The translations under genes were made by a program, and so were the position numbers. Below, one piece after another: positions 45,401 through 53,730 of a DNA stretch of 64,000 nucleotides. The stretch's first letter is position 1, and the number at the start of each line of letters is the position of its first letter. The DNA is taken from assembly GCA_009767595.1 (NCBI GenBank), contig VSDK01013525.1, positions 125,986-189,985 on the forward strand, written 5' to 3'. The notes under the pieces are model-generated. The model saw only the letters and a program-made list of their open reading frames with translations, was not told the DNA's origin and made no database searches. Source of the DNA: Symbiodinium kawagutii (taxonomy: Eukaryota; Sar; Dinophyceae; Suessiales; Symbiodiniaceae).

Positions 45401-46560
45401 GACCGGCCTATGATGAGGTCATCTTCGAGGAGAAGCCAGAGCCGATGGAGAAGGTGGCTGACAAGGGCTGGTCTTGGTCTGGGGGTGAGGCTGATGGCAA
45501 CCTCAAATTGCCTACTTTCACCAGGGCGATTCCGAGAGATCGGCCGCCCCCGGCTCCTGCAGGATTGAGTTCCTGCAGTGAGGTGACAAAGGAGAAGTGG
45601 AAGCAAGACCAAATGAAGTTCCCACCATATACATATGCGCCGCAGTTTCTGTTCCACAAGATGGAGGCAAGAGGAGAATCCCGAGTTGCCAGTGCAGCAG
45701 AGCGAGAGAGGCTCATGGGATATCAAACAGGACACACCTTAGCCCTAGTGAAAGGAGAAATCAAAACCCGAGAACAACAGCAGGCATTGGAGGTGCAGCG
45801 GCAGGCAGCTTTGGGGAATGCGTTTCATGCAGTTCATGTGGCCTGCATCCTGGACCTGCTGCTGTGGTCTATGCACCTGAGAACTGACCCCGTCACCCCT
45901 GAAGCCATCCTGAAGCGGTGGCATGATATGATGGAAGTGCCGGTGGAAGAGATGGAGGCGCCACCAGTCCTCTCTGATGGGGAAGGTGAGGCAGAGACCC
46001 TCACGGATAAAGAGGCTGAGGAGGCAGTGAGCCTTCTTGAGCCCTCAAGCCGGACGGACTGGTTGCGTCTGGCCAGTCACAAAAGCCTCTTGATGCCCGA
46101 TGCCAAAGCGCTAGGCATCAGACTGGTACATCAGTACTTGAGGAGGATGGAATTCAGGGGCTCGGATGTGCGCCTTGACCTGGGCATGATTTTTCGACCG
46201 GACTCGGTCATTCGCACAAGCATCAATCCAAAGAGATGGGTGTGGAAAACTGCACAAAGCTACCCATGGCGGGGAACCGCCCACATCAACGTCCTTGAGT
46301 TGATGGCCATACTGAGAGGGCTTGAGTGGAGAGCACGTAGTGCCTCGTTCCACAGCTGCAGATTCCTGCACTTGAGCGATTCGCAAATCTGCCTCTCAGT
46401 TTTGGCAAAGGGTAGGTCATCAAGTCGCCAGATCAACAGAATCCTGAGGAAGATCAACAGCCTTTGCGTCGCGCTCAATCTCCTGCCATTATGGGCCTGG
46501 GTGGCATCTCGGCTGAATCCAGCCGATGCTCCTTCTCGGAGGTATGCCGAGGATCATTAG
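42034..46560 (+). CDS. Retrotransposon polyprotein: reverse transcriptase, C5 DNA methyltransferase, RNase H
   Basis: The frame has 1508 codons. The first ~155 overlap ORF1 and ~155-250 are Lys/Arg/Glu-rich. Reverse transcriptase (~540-830): RLIMDFRGTN, motif A VSADDLVAAFYLF (Asp630), motif B LPMGWASAVGVMQ, motif C YLDD (730-733). C5-cytosine methyltransferase (~940-1270): motif I DMFAGIGGLSQAL (Phe947), motif IV GGGSPCQGLS (catalytic Cys1022), motif VI ENVV (Glu1069), the RVRRPRLFW block, and motif X ALGNAFHAVH. RNase H (~1400-1508): INVLELMAI (Glu1422), HLSDSQ (Asp1449), NPADAPSR (Asp1498). All catalytic residues are present. The transferase resembles Dnmt3/bacterial-type enzymes and lacks extra regulatory domains. 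It presumably copies element RNA and could methylate the resulting DNA (inference). The true start is uncertain because the N-terminus overlaps ORF1; frameshifting from ORF1 is likely. Confidence 0.88.
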   Translation: MAAVPEIPRKAPEERDAGAQSIPGDKVRRSRRGSELGRSSGDGVRHPSGAVSAPTEPDRGSEPSRGGDVGSGPGPVAPGGSPPIGGSADATAEGRRDGIGRRKLAGSQTSGVDPSSRSFTDHRGRAEKSSKDGAEFAEVEGDGGEREASKEIGNRRRSPDASGLRDAKAVGKDEKEPSARSPRGDKRKASDDGRKREERERGRRRRRNKREERRESPKRRRKESVDKVAAKEEDKRERKRQRKRSTEEERMEEKPDSHAEPFEDDSMMSGEFTQAAADTLDLMREWLKDEDTGGLSIAQTGALMALCCRRSGTDLGNYLDRSVMPESDVASGDKRQRSLLPLPLLEDSKVELAQLFNDGEFRKLAGKTGAKKAEKVKANKVSRRRGLLMWHGLAVVCLNFLWTGGAKKARVNKGPPTKAQSMALERLWEAIKVFMDDDSEATDKVPRSPEAGSWGAKLGDVRISYKGEVIQKAQRLTLDQILPGLPPAGYGGRVALAELCEGEVKEKLENPLSNLVPVEELPEDIPSPAVHADPAQWALIARELLDRGLVEPVEKPYEVKGQPVFNGSFGVQKPGKYLEDDRPVLRLIMDFRGTNTVTKVITGDVRSLTGAPALQHIVLPRGKVLRVSADDLVAAFYLFGLPKGWSQLMTFKEKVSWKALGFDRPGTTYLGATVLPMGWASAVGVMQHAHRRLALRSPLQGGAGLLGECEIRRDAKFPDQEVQDSLWSLYLDDATLLEIMEKRLAEEMAGKSSEEQQQLRKAYHHWGVPISFDKALLREARAEKLGSVIDGDRGLLRSSMKRALDTMGLVFWMMRQEQVPRKALQVFLGREVHTLQFRRPLFGVFDYLWKAVADGGPMVKLNLKETEELFLASFSQPLRYTDLKAGLHEVVKASDASESGGGLVYGTKLTSQGVREAYALEEGLDETPTQAIKANAQEEVVLVIDMFAGIGGLSQALKLAGLEVSRLVVVEKDPGCRRVNRIRFPGCDVIPDINSVTKAQVEKMMRSVPGLTGVIAGGGSPCQGLSKLSVNRRHLEDPRSKLFFKLAEILVWVAEIAEEMQVWHLELVENVVGDEDDVQQMTKQLGWKPIRSCASGVSRVRRPRLFWCSEGIEDHPCFTRVVGPAYDEVIFEEKPEPMEKVADKGWSWSGGEADGNLKLPTFTRAIPRDRPPPAPAGLSSCSEVTKEKWKQDQMKFPPYTYAPQFLFHKMEARGESRVASAAERERLMGYQTGHTLALVKGEIKTREQQQALEVQRQAALGNAFHAVHVACILDLLLWSMHLRTDPVTPEAILKRWHDMMEVPVEEMEAPPVLSDGEGEAETLTDKEAEEAVSLLEPSSRTDWLRLASHKSLLMPDAKALGIRLVHQYLRRMEFRGSDVRLDLGMIFRPDSVIRTSINPKRWVWKTAQSYPWRGTAHINVLELMAILRGLEWRARSASFHSCRFLHLSDSQICLSVLAKGRSSSRQINRILRKINSLCVALNLLPLWAWVASRLNPADAPSRRYAEDH

Positions 46561-47497
46561 ATACCAAGAGACAAAGGAGATGAGACGACGTGAGAGGCAA
46601 CAGATAGGGCGACTTCAGGATCAACAAGTTTCACAGACAACAGTGCAAAGATACATGAATTCAATGCAGGACTTTGTGGCCTTTGCTGGTTTCAGTCAGG
46701 CCCAGTTGCTTCTTCACCCCGATGTGGAAGCATTGCTCTCAGCGTATATCGAGAGGCTCTGGGAGGATGGAGATACCAAGACAATGGCGTCTTACACAGT
46801 GGCAGCGGTGCAATACTTTCAGCCTAAACTAAAAGGCCAGCTGAAGCAACCTTGGAAGCTGCTGTCATTGTGGAGCAAGCTGGAACAGCCACGGCGTGCA
46901 ACGCCCCTCAGCCCAGACCTGCTCTTGGCTGTGGCTGGTCAGTTCATTGCCTGGAGGTGGCAGGACCTGGGCCACCTTTGTGTGGTGGGGTTCTGTGGCT
47001 TCCTTCGAACTGGTGAGATGTTCCAGCTGAGGCGTAGCCACGTGGTGCTCCCTCGCTCATCCTCCCAAGATGCTGTCTTGTTTATCCAGGATAGCAAAAC
47101 AGCGAAACGGAATTTCCTGCAATGGGAAAAGGTCATCATCTCTGAACAAGTGGGCATACGCTCTCTACGAGCTTTGTGTGCTCACCGGCGTCCTGATGAC
47201 TTGCTCGTGGACGTGACTCCGCAGAAGTTTCGTGACCTGTGGCATCAGGTTATCCAAGCACTGGGCCTTGGCAGCTTCCACTACCTGCCTTATAGCCTTC
47301 GACGCGGCGGGGCTACTTCGGCCTACCGCAACGGGGCTACTTTCGAGCAGCTGCTCGAAAAAGGCAGATGGAAGCACTTAGCTACTGCCCGCCTGTACTT
47401 GGATCAAGGCCTTCAAGAATATGCTTCTTTGACAACCCCTCCTGCAGCCCACCCTTTCATCCGCGCTGCCCAGCAAAGCTTTAGGTCAGCCGGTTAG
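46526..47497 (+). CDS. Retrotransposon tyrosine recombinase
   Basis: 323 residues, overlapping the end of the polyprotein by 35 nt in the +1 frame. An N-terminal helical DNA-binding region (~30-120) precedes the catalytic domain. The tetrad is visible: Arg161 in GFLRTGEM, Lys191 in DSKTAKRN, the box II block YSLRRGGATSAY with Arg259 (Tyr256 stands where His is usual), Trp/His in GRWKH near 282-284, and the nucleophile Tyr291 in ARLYLDQ. Tyrosine recombinases of this kind integrate circular DNA copies of DIRS-superfamily elements by strand exchange at short identical sequences. The start ATG 46526 lies inside the RNase H coding region; a downstream ATG is possible. Confidence 0.85.
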   Translation: MLLLGGMPRIIRYQETKEMRRRERQQIGRLQDQQVSQTTVQRYMNSMQDFVAFAGFSQAQLLLHPDVEALLSAYIERLWEDGDTKTMASYTVAAVQYFQPKLKGQLKQPWKLLSLWSKLEQPRRATPLSPDLLLAVAGQFIAWRWQDLGHLCVVGFCGFLRTGEMFQLRRSHVVLPRSSSQDAVLFIQDSKTAKRNFLQWEKVIISEQVGIRSLRALCAHRRPDDLLVDVTPQKFRDLWHQVIQALGLGSFHYLPYSLRRGGATSAYRNGATFEQLLEKGRWKHLATARLYLDQGLQEYASLTTPPAAHPFIRAAQQSFRSAG

Positions 47498-47508
47498 GGG
47501 CGCGTGGA

Positions 47509-47666
47509 ATAGCACGGTCCGTAATGGATAGTGCGGGTGGGCTGGGCTCTGTGAAACAGAGCTGGAGGTTGGCTGCGGTGCTAGCCTACTTTGCAGAGGG
47601 CACCTGACTCTGGCAAAAAGCGCTAGCTTGCTTGAGGCATAGGTTGGGCACCAATGTAATGCATGT
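47509..47666 (+). repeat. Split direct repeat B1
   Basis: 158 bp starting ATAGCACGGTCCGTAATGG and ending CAATGTAATGCATGT, identical by eye to B2 at 47744-47901. It overlaps A2 by the four bases ATGT. Confidence 0.9.
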
Positions 47667-47720
47667 TTACTCCACGGGGAATCATGCATGAAGGGTGCTC
47701 CAACCGTAGTTTCTTAGCTC
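47663..47720 (+). repeat. Split direct repeat A2
   Basis: 58 bp identical to A1. The B1-A2 junction (GCATGTTTACTCC) is the expected joint of a circular intermediate. A 23-bp spacer (CCTCCACCTCCCCCGCTACC and three more) separates A2 from B2. Confidence 0.9.
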
Positions 47721-47743
47721 CCTCCACCTCCCCCGCTACCACC

Positions 47744-47901
47744 ATAGCACGGTCCGTAATGGATAGTGCGGGTGGGCTGGGCTCTGTGAAACAGAGCTGG
47801 AGGTTGGCTGCGGTGCTAGCCTACTTTGCAGAGGGCACCTGACTCTGGCAAAAAGCGCTAGCTTGCTTGAGGCATAGGTTGGGCACCAATGTAATGCATG
47901 T
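47744..47901 (+). repeat. Split direct repeat B2 (right end)
   Basis: 158 bp identical to B1. It ends ATGT and the flank continues ATATACTGG. Confidence 0.9.
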
Positions 47902-47904
47902 ATA

Positions 47905-48823
47905 TACTGGATTTTGAATCTTTATACCTTTGTTATGCATGATATGTCCTAATCCTGTACGAGTATATGGCTTTGTTCCTGATGGTGGTGCTCCAGTTGT
48001 GCCCTTGCCGGGAAACAGTTGCCATTTCTGAAGGGTACACAATTCTTGGACCTGAACACCTCTGACATTCTGTTTGCACATTCAGAACCGAGTTCAGAAT
48101 GTCCCGAACGCCAAGGCAGGGACGAGGATGACCAGCGTTTACGGCACGTGGTCGGCGGCTTAATTTGACAGGTTGTAGTTGCAAAGAGTTTGTTCTTTGA
48201 TCACTAAGAATGGTTTTTGAGCCTTATCAACTTTTCAGTCATAGTCATCAATTGTGACAACAATGGATTGTTACAAAGTCTTGAACCGTTTGATCACAAC
48301 TAGGAAGGATGAGATTTTGCTAAATTGCCGGAATGGCAATCATCAACAATCAGGAAATCATTCGGTCATTGTGGTCAAACAATTGGTGAAATAATTGTTA
48401 GTTTGACCATTTTCAACCATGAAAATAACATATTGATCCATTATGCCGAATTCTGGGAGCTCAAAAGTTATGGGTGGTTTATAACTCTAAATGGTGGTTT
48501 CTCAAAATAGTGGTACCCTAAAATGGCTAGTTTATTGCTATAAATGACTATGAATGGATGACTGGTGGGTACCCCAATTCTGAGAAACATTCAAATGGTC
48601 AATATGTAAAGTTTATATAATATATAAAGGATGAAAATTGGGGGGTAGCCCTATTTTGAGAAACACCCAAATAGAAACACCAATCAACAAGCAGAGCTAA
48701 TTCAAGCAAGACCTTGTTGACGAACAGTATTGTTGCTTGTTATCATGCTAAATCATGGTTATCCGACATCGACACTTGTTCATCAGAGAACGTCGACCAA
48801 GATTGAAACCACCACCAACTCAG
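47905..48823. other. Flank of the retrotransposon, repeats
   Basis: No gene seen. A family A copy (48493) and a half copy (about 48637-48672, ending CCTATTTTGAGAAACACCC) lie here; the rest is AT-rich. Confidence 0.5.
48493..48592. repeat. Family A inverted-repeat element
   Basis: Left arm is GGTGGTTTCTCAAAATAGTG and right arm is CCCCAATTCTGAGAAACATT. Confidence 0.6.
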
Positions 48824-49006
48824 GATTGCATCGATCGGAAATTGAGTTTTTGTGCTGAAGCATTCAGGAGGCCCGGCCCAGTGGTGGCACATGGGTTGTG
48901 GTTGGCCGATAGTACCTGGCATGGCATAGCCCGCATGGTTGGTTGGGTTAAGCCCAAAACTGCAACGCGTTTGCGTTCCAAGATTGAGACTTACCGCGCA
49001 GCCATG
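48824..49006 (+). CDS. Unrecognised gene, exon
   Basis: A CAACTCAG acceptor is followed by a 61-codon frame, and a GTGAGC donor closes it in phase 0. It reads DCIDRKLSFCAEAFRRPG, then HGLWLADSTWHGIARM and a basic stretch ending KIETYRAAM. The next exon (49224) also starts in phase 0. No family is recognised; the basic Arg/Lys content may mean nucleic acid contact or an organelle-targeting region, but this is a guess. The intron contains a family A copy. Confidence 0.45.
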
Positions 49007-49020
49007 GTGAGCTCACAGCC

Positions 49021-49183
49021 GGTGGTTTCTGGAAAATGGGGGTACCCCAAAGTTGTGTTTGGAGTTTATAAGTCAATGGATGGTTTATAAACTGGTTCAT
49101 TACTATGGTCAATCTATGGCCAAGTGGTTAAAAAAACTGGATGATTGGCCCTGTGGGGTCCCACATCATGGCTTGAGAAACCA
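49021..49183. repeat. Family A element with internal insertion
   Basis: Left arm GGTGGTTTCTGGAAAATGGG and right arm CATGGCTTGAGAAACCAG are separated by about 120 bp, more than in other copies. It makes up most of the intron between two exons. Confidence 0.5.
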
Positions 49184-49223
49184 GCATTTCCCACCAGGTC
49201 GACTCGAGCTTCCAACCTGGCAG

Positions 49224-49340
49224 GACTTGGCGAACAGCACGATCACCGCGCAGCCCGTAACGGGTTGGGCCGCGCGTGGCGCGAAAAATGTCGCGCGGAT
49301 CGCCCTGGGTCAACGATTCAGGGATTTGCAGAGGGCTGTG
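49224..49340 (+). CDS. Unrecognised gene, next exon
   Basis: After CCTGGCAG the frame reads DLANSTITAQPVTGWAARG, then KNVARIALGQRFRDLQRAV, up to a GTGATG donor, all in phase 0 with the exon at 48824. The frame would stop within three codons if unspliced. It is GC-rich against an AT-rich background. Downstream exons were not found. The segment could belong to the same transcript as the debranching-enzyme exons further on, but I see no evidence for that. Confidence 0.45.
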
Positions 49341-51916
49341 GTGATGTGATAAGTAGTTGAGCAATGGTACGAAATGACATGATCACTCTTATAACCAATC
49401 ATTCATCCTGATGTGATAAGTGGATATTAGGTGATTGAGCAATGTTCGATAGTAACAAGTGAGCACTTTATCAAATCATTCATCCTGGCAATCGACTATG
49501 ACAATGATTGAGCAATTATCAGCCATGTGAAGTGTGCGAAAAGATCAGGATTGGGGCAACAGCGAGGTATGTTTTCGGCATGACGTGTGGGGTGCCCGAT
49601 GAAAACCCAAAATGATTGTGAGGACACGACATACTGAGCATCAATCACGATGAGAATTGCCATGGGATGACCGAGAAATGGCCAAGACTTGATGGGTGGA
49701 TCAAAGTTTCAGGGATGGTACCACTGTGGTCGGAAAATTGATGATGGACACCCCTTGTGCGCTTTCAAACTATCGGGCCAAGCATTTCCTGTTGGATGCT
49801 GAATCCCTAAGCTCTGCCGAAGTTCAGTCCCGATGGCTAGGCTAAGGTTATTCAGCTGTGAAATTGCTAAGCTTAGAGCAATGAGTTTGTGAGGGTTGCG
49901 GCTGGTCATAGAAAACAGATGGCAGCATACCGCCGACTCCGCTGACTCCGCTCCGCAGCTATTAACGGACAAGTTCGGCCAGGACAGCGGCAACCTTTTA
50001 AGCCATGGCACCTCTTCCCCAGGAGAAAGCTTTTTCCAAATCGCAGGCGCTCCCTCCGTGGCAACCCAGCGTCGTTGATCAAGTCGAGAAACTACGTACT
50101 TTGAAGCCGACAAAGTGCAGATCAAACGCAACACAGGATTTGCCAACCTCAAAGTTTGATCGGTTCGAAGGGCGGTCCTAAAAAAGAGCTGGGGCATCAA
50201 TAAAAATGAGAGCCGGACAATTCAATTTCTTTAGGTGCTAACTGTAGGATGAGAACAGCCAAATCAGGGGTGTGAGAAATTCACAAAAACATGTTGCTGG
50301 GGGATGTTGTGTCCCATGATGGTTATAAGCATGAACATGTCCACTATCCACAGGGCTATCCACTGTTCCCCAATCAAATCCCTGACAGTGGTCTAACTTT
50401 CAAGATCAGAAATGGGGTGGGCTACCCTGAAACTGATACCCAGCAACACCTGCACTTTCTGGTGGTTCATGGCTGCACATGGCTACACCCATTTCTGGAT
50501 AGACCCAAATGCCGTACCCAAGTTGCAAGCTGAACGACATGGTGTTCCTCCCTTGGCACCCTGGACCCTGCTGTAGCGGGACAGGTTCGAGTGGGCAAGG
50601 GAAAGCCTTTGCCATATGGATGCACTCAAGCCATGAGAGGACGGCTCTTTCAAACGTCAATGCTGGAAAGAAATGTCGTGGAAGCGTAGAAGATCAATAG
50701 TTTGTCATAGTTTGAAGATCCATGGGCTGTCATAGTTTTAAACACCATCCCAAAGTTTAGTAGCTAGTGTTGTTTCCCTTCAAAATGCATGCGCTTTGAT
50801 GGAACTCACATGGCATGTTTCGATGGAAATTGAGGTGCGATGGATCTTGACTAGACAGCGCGCATCTTCAGCCTTCATTTAGTTTTTCCCTTTTTCCCAG
50901 AGTCAATACTTGGGGGTTGAGCAACTAAGGCAAAACCATTTACAGTCAACCGCGCAATACGACTTTGCTGCAATCATGACCACACATCAATTCTTATTCT
51001 TGTTTTTGCCACAAACAAAACATCAAAAACCTTGGCCCTCTCGAAAAAGTAGAATTTTGCTTGTCAAATAGGGTGGTGCAATTTGGATGTGCAAGGCCTT
51101 GTTGGGGGCCAATCCTGATGAATTCTCGTGGCCAGGACTCAACTTCAGCATTTTGGCCCCAGACTCGGCTGTGGCTTGGTTAAGCATGGCTTTTGCTTTG
51201 GAGTTTCACCCTTGGTTCACAGGGTTTCCATGGGTTTCCTTGGGAATTGCTTGGTAAAGTGAATCAAAGCCCATGGAGAAGTTGAATCAACTAGCTTGAT
51301 TCATGGAGCTTCTCCCATGATTCACTTGGGCAGTTGATTCACTTGAATTCAGCAACTTTTCCTGTAGATGTTTCCGTTCTGATGGCCTTGCTGGAATGCA
51401 GAACCCAGCACTTGTGGATCAACCAAGGTTGGAGATGCACTCATAGATAGGCTTCTTTTAGGGTCTTGTTTACTAACAAAGGCCATTCTGAAGGCTTTGT
51501 AGCACCGGTCAACCCTGAGTGATCGTGACTACTCATTGTTGAGCAGAATGAACACGTATTCAATGACAGCAGGGTGAACTCGTCCAACCGCTAGTAGAAA
51601 TCACGAACCACCACTAGCCAGTGTGATCCGGTGTCAACCATTGATATGATAGCAATCATTCACATTTGCTATTGTATCACCATCATAATAATGAGAATGA
51701 GGTGTTAATCACGAACGACCATTAGTAAGTACTGTACCCTTGAGTACGAGTATGCACTACTATCCTTTGGTGATTATCAAATTACCTGGTAAATTGGGGA
51801 ACATCCATCAGTGGTAAATTTGGACTATCCGGAACTATAGAAGATTAGTTGCCATCCGTTAACTATGCTAGCTTGATGCATTGATTATGCATTCCCATTT
51901 TTGAAACTCTTCAAAT

Positions 51917-52048
51917 GGGGTTTCTAAAAATGGGGTACCCCCAAATCATGCCGTATTGACCATCTATATCTTGTAAACAAGCCATGTTTATTTGTTTTTT
52001 GGGGGTGTCTATCTATTTTTTTGGGTTCCCTTATTTTTATAAACCACC
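51917..52048. repeat. Family A element, diverged
   Basis: Left arm GGGGTTTCTAAAAATGGGGT and right arm TTCCCTTATTTTTATAAACC, with a longer interior than usual. Confidence 0.5.
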
Positions 52049-52582
52049 AAATCGTCAACACTTGCCACTGGATCGCCATGACGGGCGTCCCGCTGCAGGC
52101 CGCATGGTTTGTGATGGAAGTCCCATCGCCGCAGGAGCGGTGGAACTGGAACGTGGCTCGCTGTCCGGGTCCGGCCATGTGCCTCAGGAACAGCTATGGA
52201 CCATGGATCAAAAAAAAATCAAGGTGATAGATGCAAGGTGGGCTCCGAACTAGATGTAAGTTTGGTTATAACTAGGGCAACTACCAGTTATGGTAGATAT
52301 AACTTATACATATATATAACTATAGATAAGTGGCCTTATAAACCAACTTACAACTAGGGGGGCCTACCTTGTGGTCATGGTGATCATCATGATCATGATG
52401 GTGATGGTGGTGATGATGATGGGACCAACAGTGGGCAGCACAGCCACCAAGCAGTCAATGTGGGGGGCATCAGGGGCATAAGCATTGGCCACGGCCAATA
52501 CCGCCGAGGCAAGGTCACCATGGTGACTTCATGACCATGGTGAGGCTAGTACCATTTTTGTGAGCTATACCATTAAAAAATA

Positions 52583-52668
52583 GGGGTTTCTTAAAATAGT
52601 GAACCCCGAAAAATGGTTGGTTTACTACTATAAATGGCTAATGCAAAAGGATTGTTTAGGGGTCCCCA
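52583..52668. repeat. Family A element, right arm truncated
   Basis: It begins GGGGTTTCTTAAAATAGTG, has the TTTACTACTATAAATGGCTA core, and ends at TTTAGGGGTCCCC. Confidence 0.55.
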
Positions 52669-53377
52669 AATGTACATTGCTTGTGATGTTAACAGTGGGT
52701 TAGACCAATTAAATTCCCATATGGGTCATACCACTTATAATCGTGAATCCCCACCGTCACATTCACCGCAGGGGATGATCATTCACTCAGTTGTCACTCT
52801 ACTGCTTGGTGCTAGAAAGGCAAAGCCGACACTGACCGAACTGAGCAGTGGTGCTGACCTATAGTAATAGTCCAATCAGCCAGCTGTTGGTAAGGATGGT
52901 GTTTCATCAGGGGCTGGTTTAGACTGACATGCTCATGCCAAGCATGCAAGGGCTAGATGATAGAAAGATCATGAACAAACACTAGTGTGTTTATTCGAGC
53001 AGATGACATTGTTTTAGGCTACTCAATGATCCGATCATTGACCAATGTTTGTTCCAGTAGATTTTCATTGCGACCCGGGCATCCCATGGCACAAGCTACC
53101 CCAACCATCGTAAGATCACCAGCACCAGGAAGCCCATGATCCTTGGGGGGTGGATAGCCATCATGATGAGACTATCTACTTGGATGTGCAACCCCACGGC
53201 GAAGGTCAGTGGTCACAAACCGTGGTGTCTACGGGGTTAGTTCAGCTACCTTATAGGGCTTAAAACAATGGTTATAACCCCAGCTGCACATCCAAGTAAG
53301 CCGTAAAGGTTGGGCATAATGAATCGCCAGTGTCTTACTGCACACGTGGATTCAATTGTGCGAAATTGGCTTCGCAG

Positions 53378-53498
53378 GACGATACAGTGCAATACCCTGG
53401 AGTCAAGGGCGAATTTTTGCGTTTTGAGCTTCAGACACCCATCAATCGCACCGGCAACGCTTGGCACATCCAGGCCGAAACTTCGTCGATTGGCTCCC
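53378..53498 (+). CDS. Isoamylase-type starch debranching enzyme, exon 1 of those found
   Basis: After a TTCGCAG acceptor the frame reads DDTVQYPGVKGEFLRFELQ, then INRTGNAWHI. This is the CBM48 (glycogen-binding) region of GH13 isoamylase-type enzymes, where the block NRTGDVWHI is conserved. Isoamylases hydrolyse alpha-1,6 branches of starch; dinoflagellates store starch in the cytosol. I place the donor at GTATTG (53499), phase 1; a GA donor at 53505 also keeps frame, while the GT at 53509 does not. Earlier exons with the enzyme's N-terminus must lie upstream and were not found. With seven further exons, frame is kept through all junctions. Confidence 0.7.
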
Positions 53499-53661
53499 GT
53501 ATTGGATGGTAAATTGATGGTTCATCAATGGTTGAGAACGGTGACTGAAAAATTATGCTTATTGCATCATGTTGAATAAAAAGTAACATAATTTCATTAT
53601 TGCTGCATCATGTTGCTATTTGTTACTTTTCGATTCTGAATCATTGTAATGTACCCTGCAG

Positions 53662-53730
53662 CATTGGAAGATGGCGACAACATCACTAAGTCGTACATCC
53701 AGATTGGAATGCGGCGGGCATTTCAGCTAC
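53662..53730 (+). CDS. Isoamylase, exon 2
   Basis: It runs from CCTGCAG to a GTCAGC donor and reads LEDGDNITKSYIQIGMRRAF. It starts with two bases completing a codon and ends in phase 1. The sequence is not conserved in isoamylases I know and would be part of an insertion within CBM48; it is the least certain exon of the model. Confidence 0.45.

Larger units (their letters stand above)
40683..47904 (+). mobile_element. Complete tyrosine-recombinase retrotransposon (DIRS/Ngaro-like) with DNA methyltransferase
   Basis: The element spans about 7.2 kb and has three overlapping ORFs on the plus strand: a Gag-like protein (41099-42490), a polyprotein with reverse transcriptase, C5 DNA methyltransferase and RNase H (42034-46560), and a tyrosine recombinase (46526-47497). 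Its repeats are split direct repeats: A1 (40683-40740) at the left, then B1 (47509-47666), A2 (47663-47720) and B2 (47744-47901) at the right. This arrangement is diagnostic of Ngaro/PAT-type members of the DIRS superfamily, which reverse transcribe RNA into circular DNA and integrate with a recombinase in place of an integrase. All frames are open, so the copy may be recent. Dinoflagellate retrotransposons carrying cytosine methyltransferases have been published; I cannot say if this is the same family. Confidence 0.85.
49341..53377. other. Repeat-rich stretch with a few exon-like islands
   Basis: No assigned gene. An ATG at 50005 opens a 58-codon frame (MAPLPQEKAFSKSQALPPW) with a possible GTACTT donor; a longer minus-strand ORF covers the same DNA, so the coding strand is unclear. 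The island at 52099-52180, after a GCTGCAG acceptor, is open in two frames (EVPSPQERWNWNVARCPG or GRMVCDGSPIAAGAVELE). Part of 51125-51160 resembles 25150-25185 (AGGACTCAACYTCAGCATTT). Upstream exons of the debranching enzyme may hide here. Confidence 0.4.

Noticed and set aside
49709-50200. 163-codon minus-strand ORF
   Set aside because: No motif was recognised and a plus-strand frame with a start covers the same DNA; there is no basis to choose, so it is not called.
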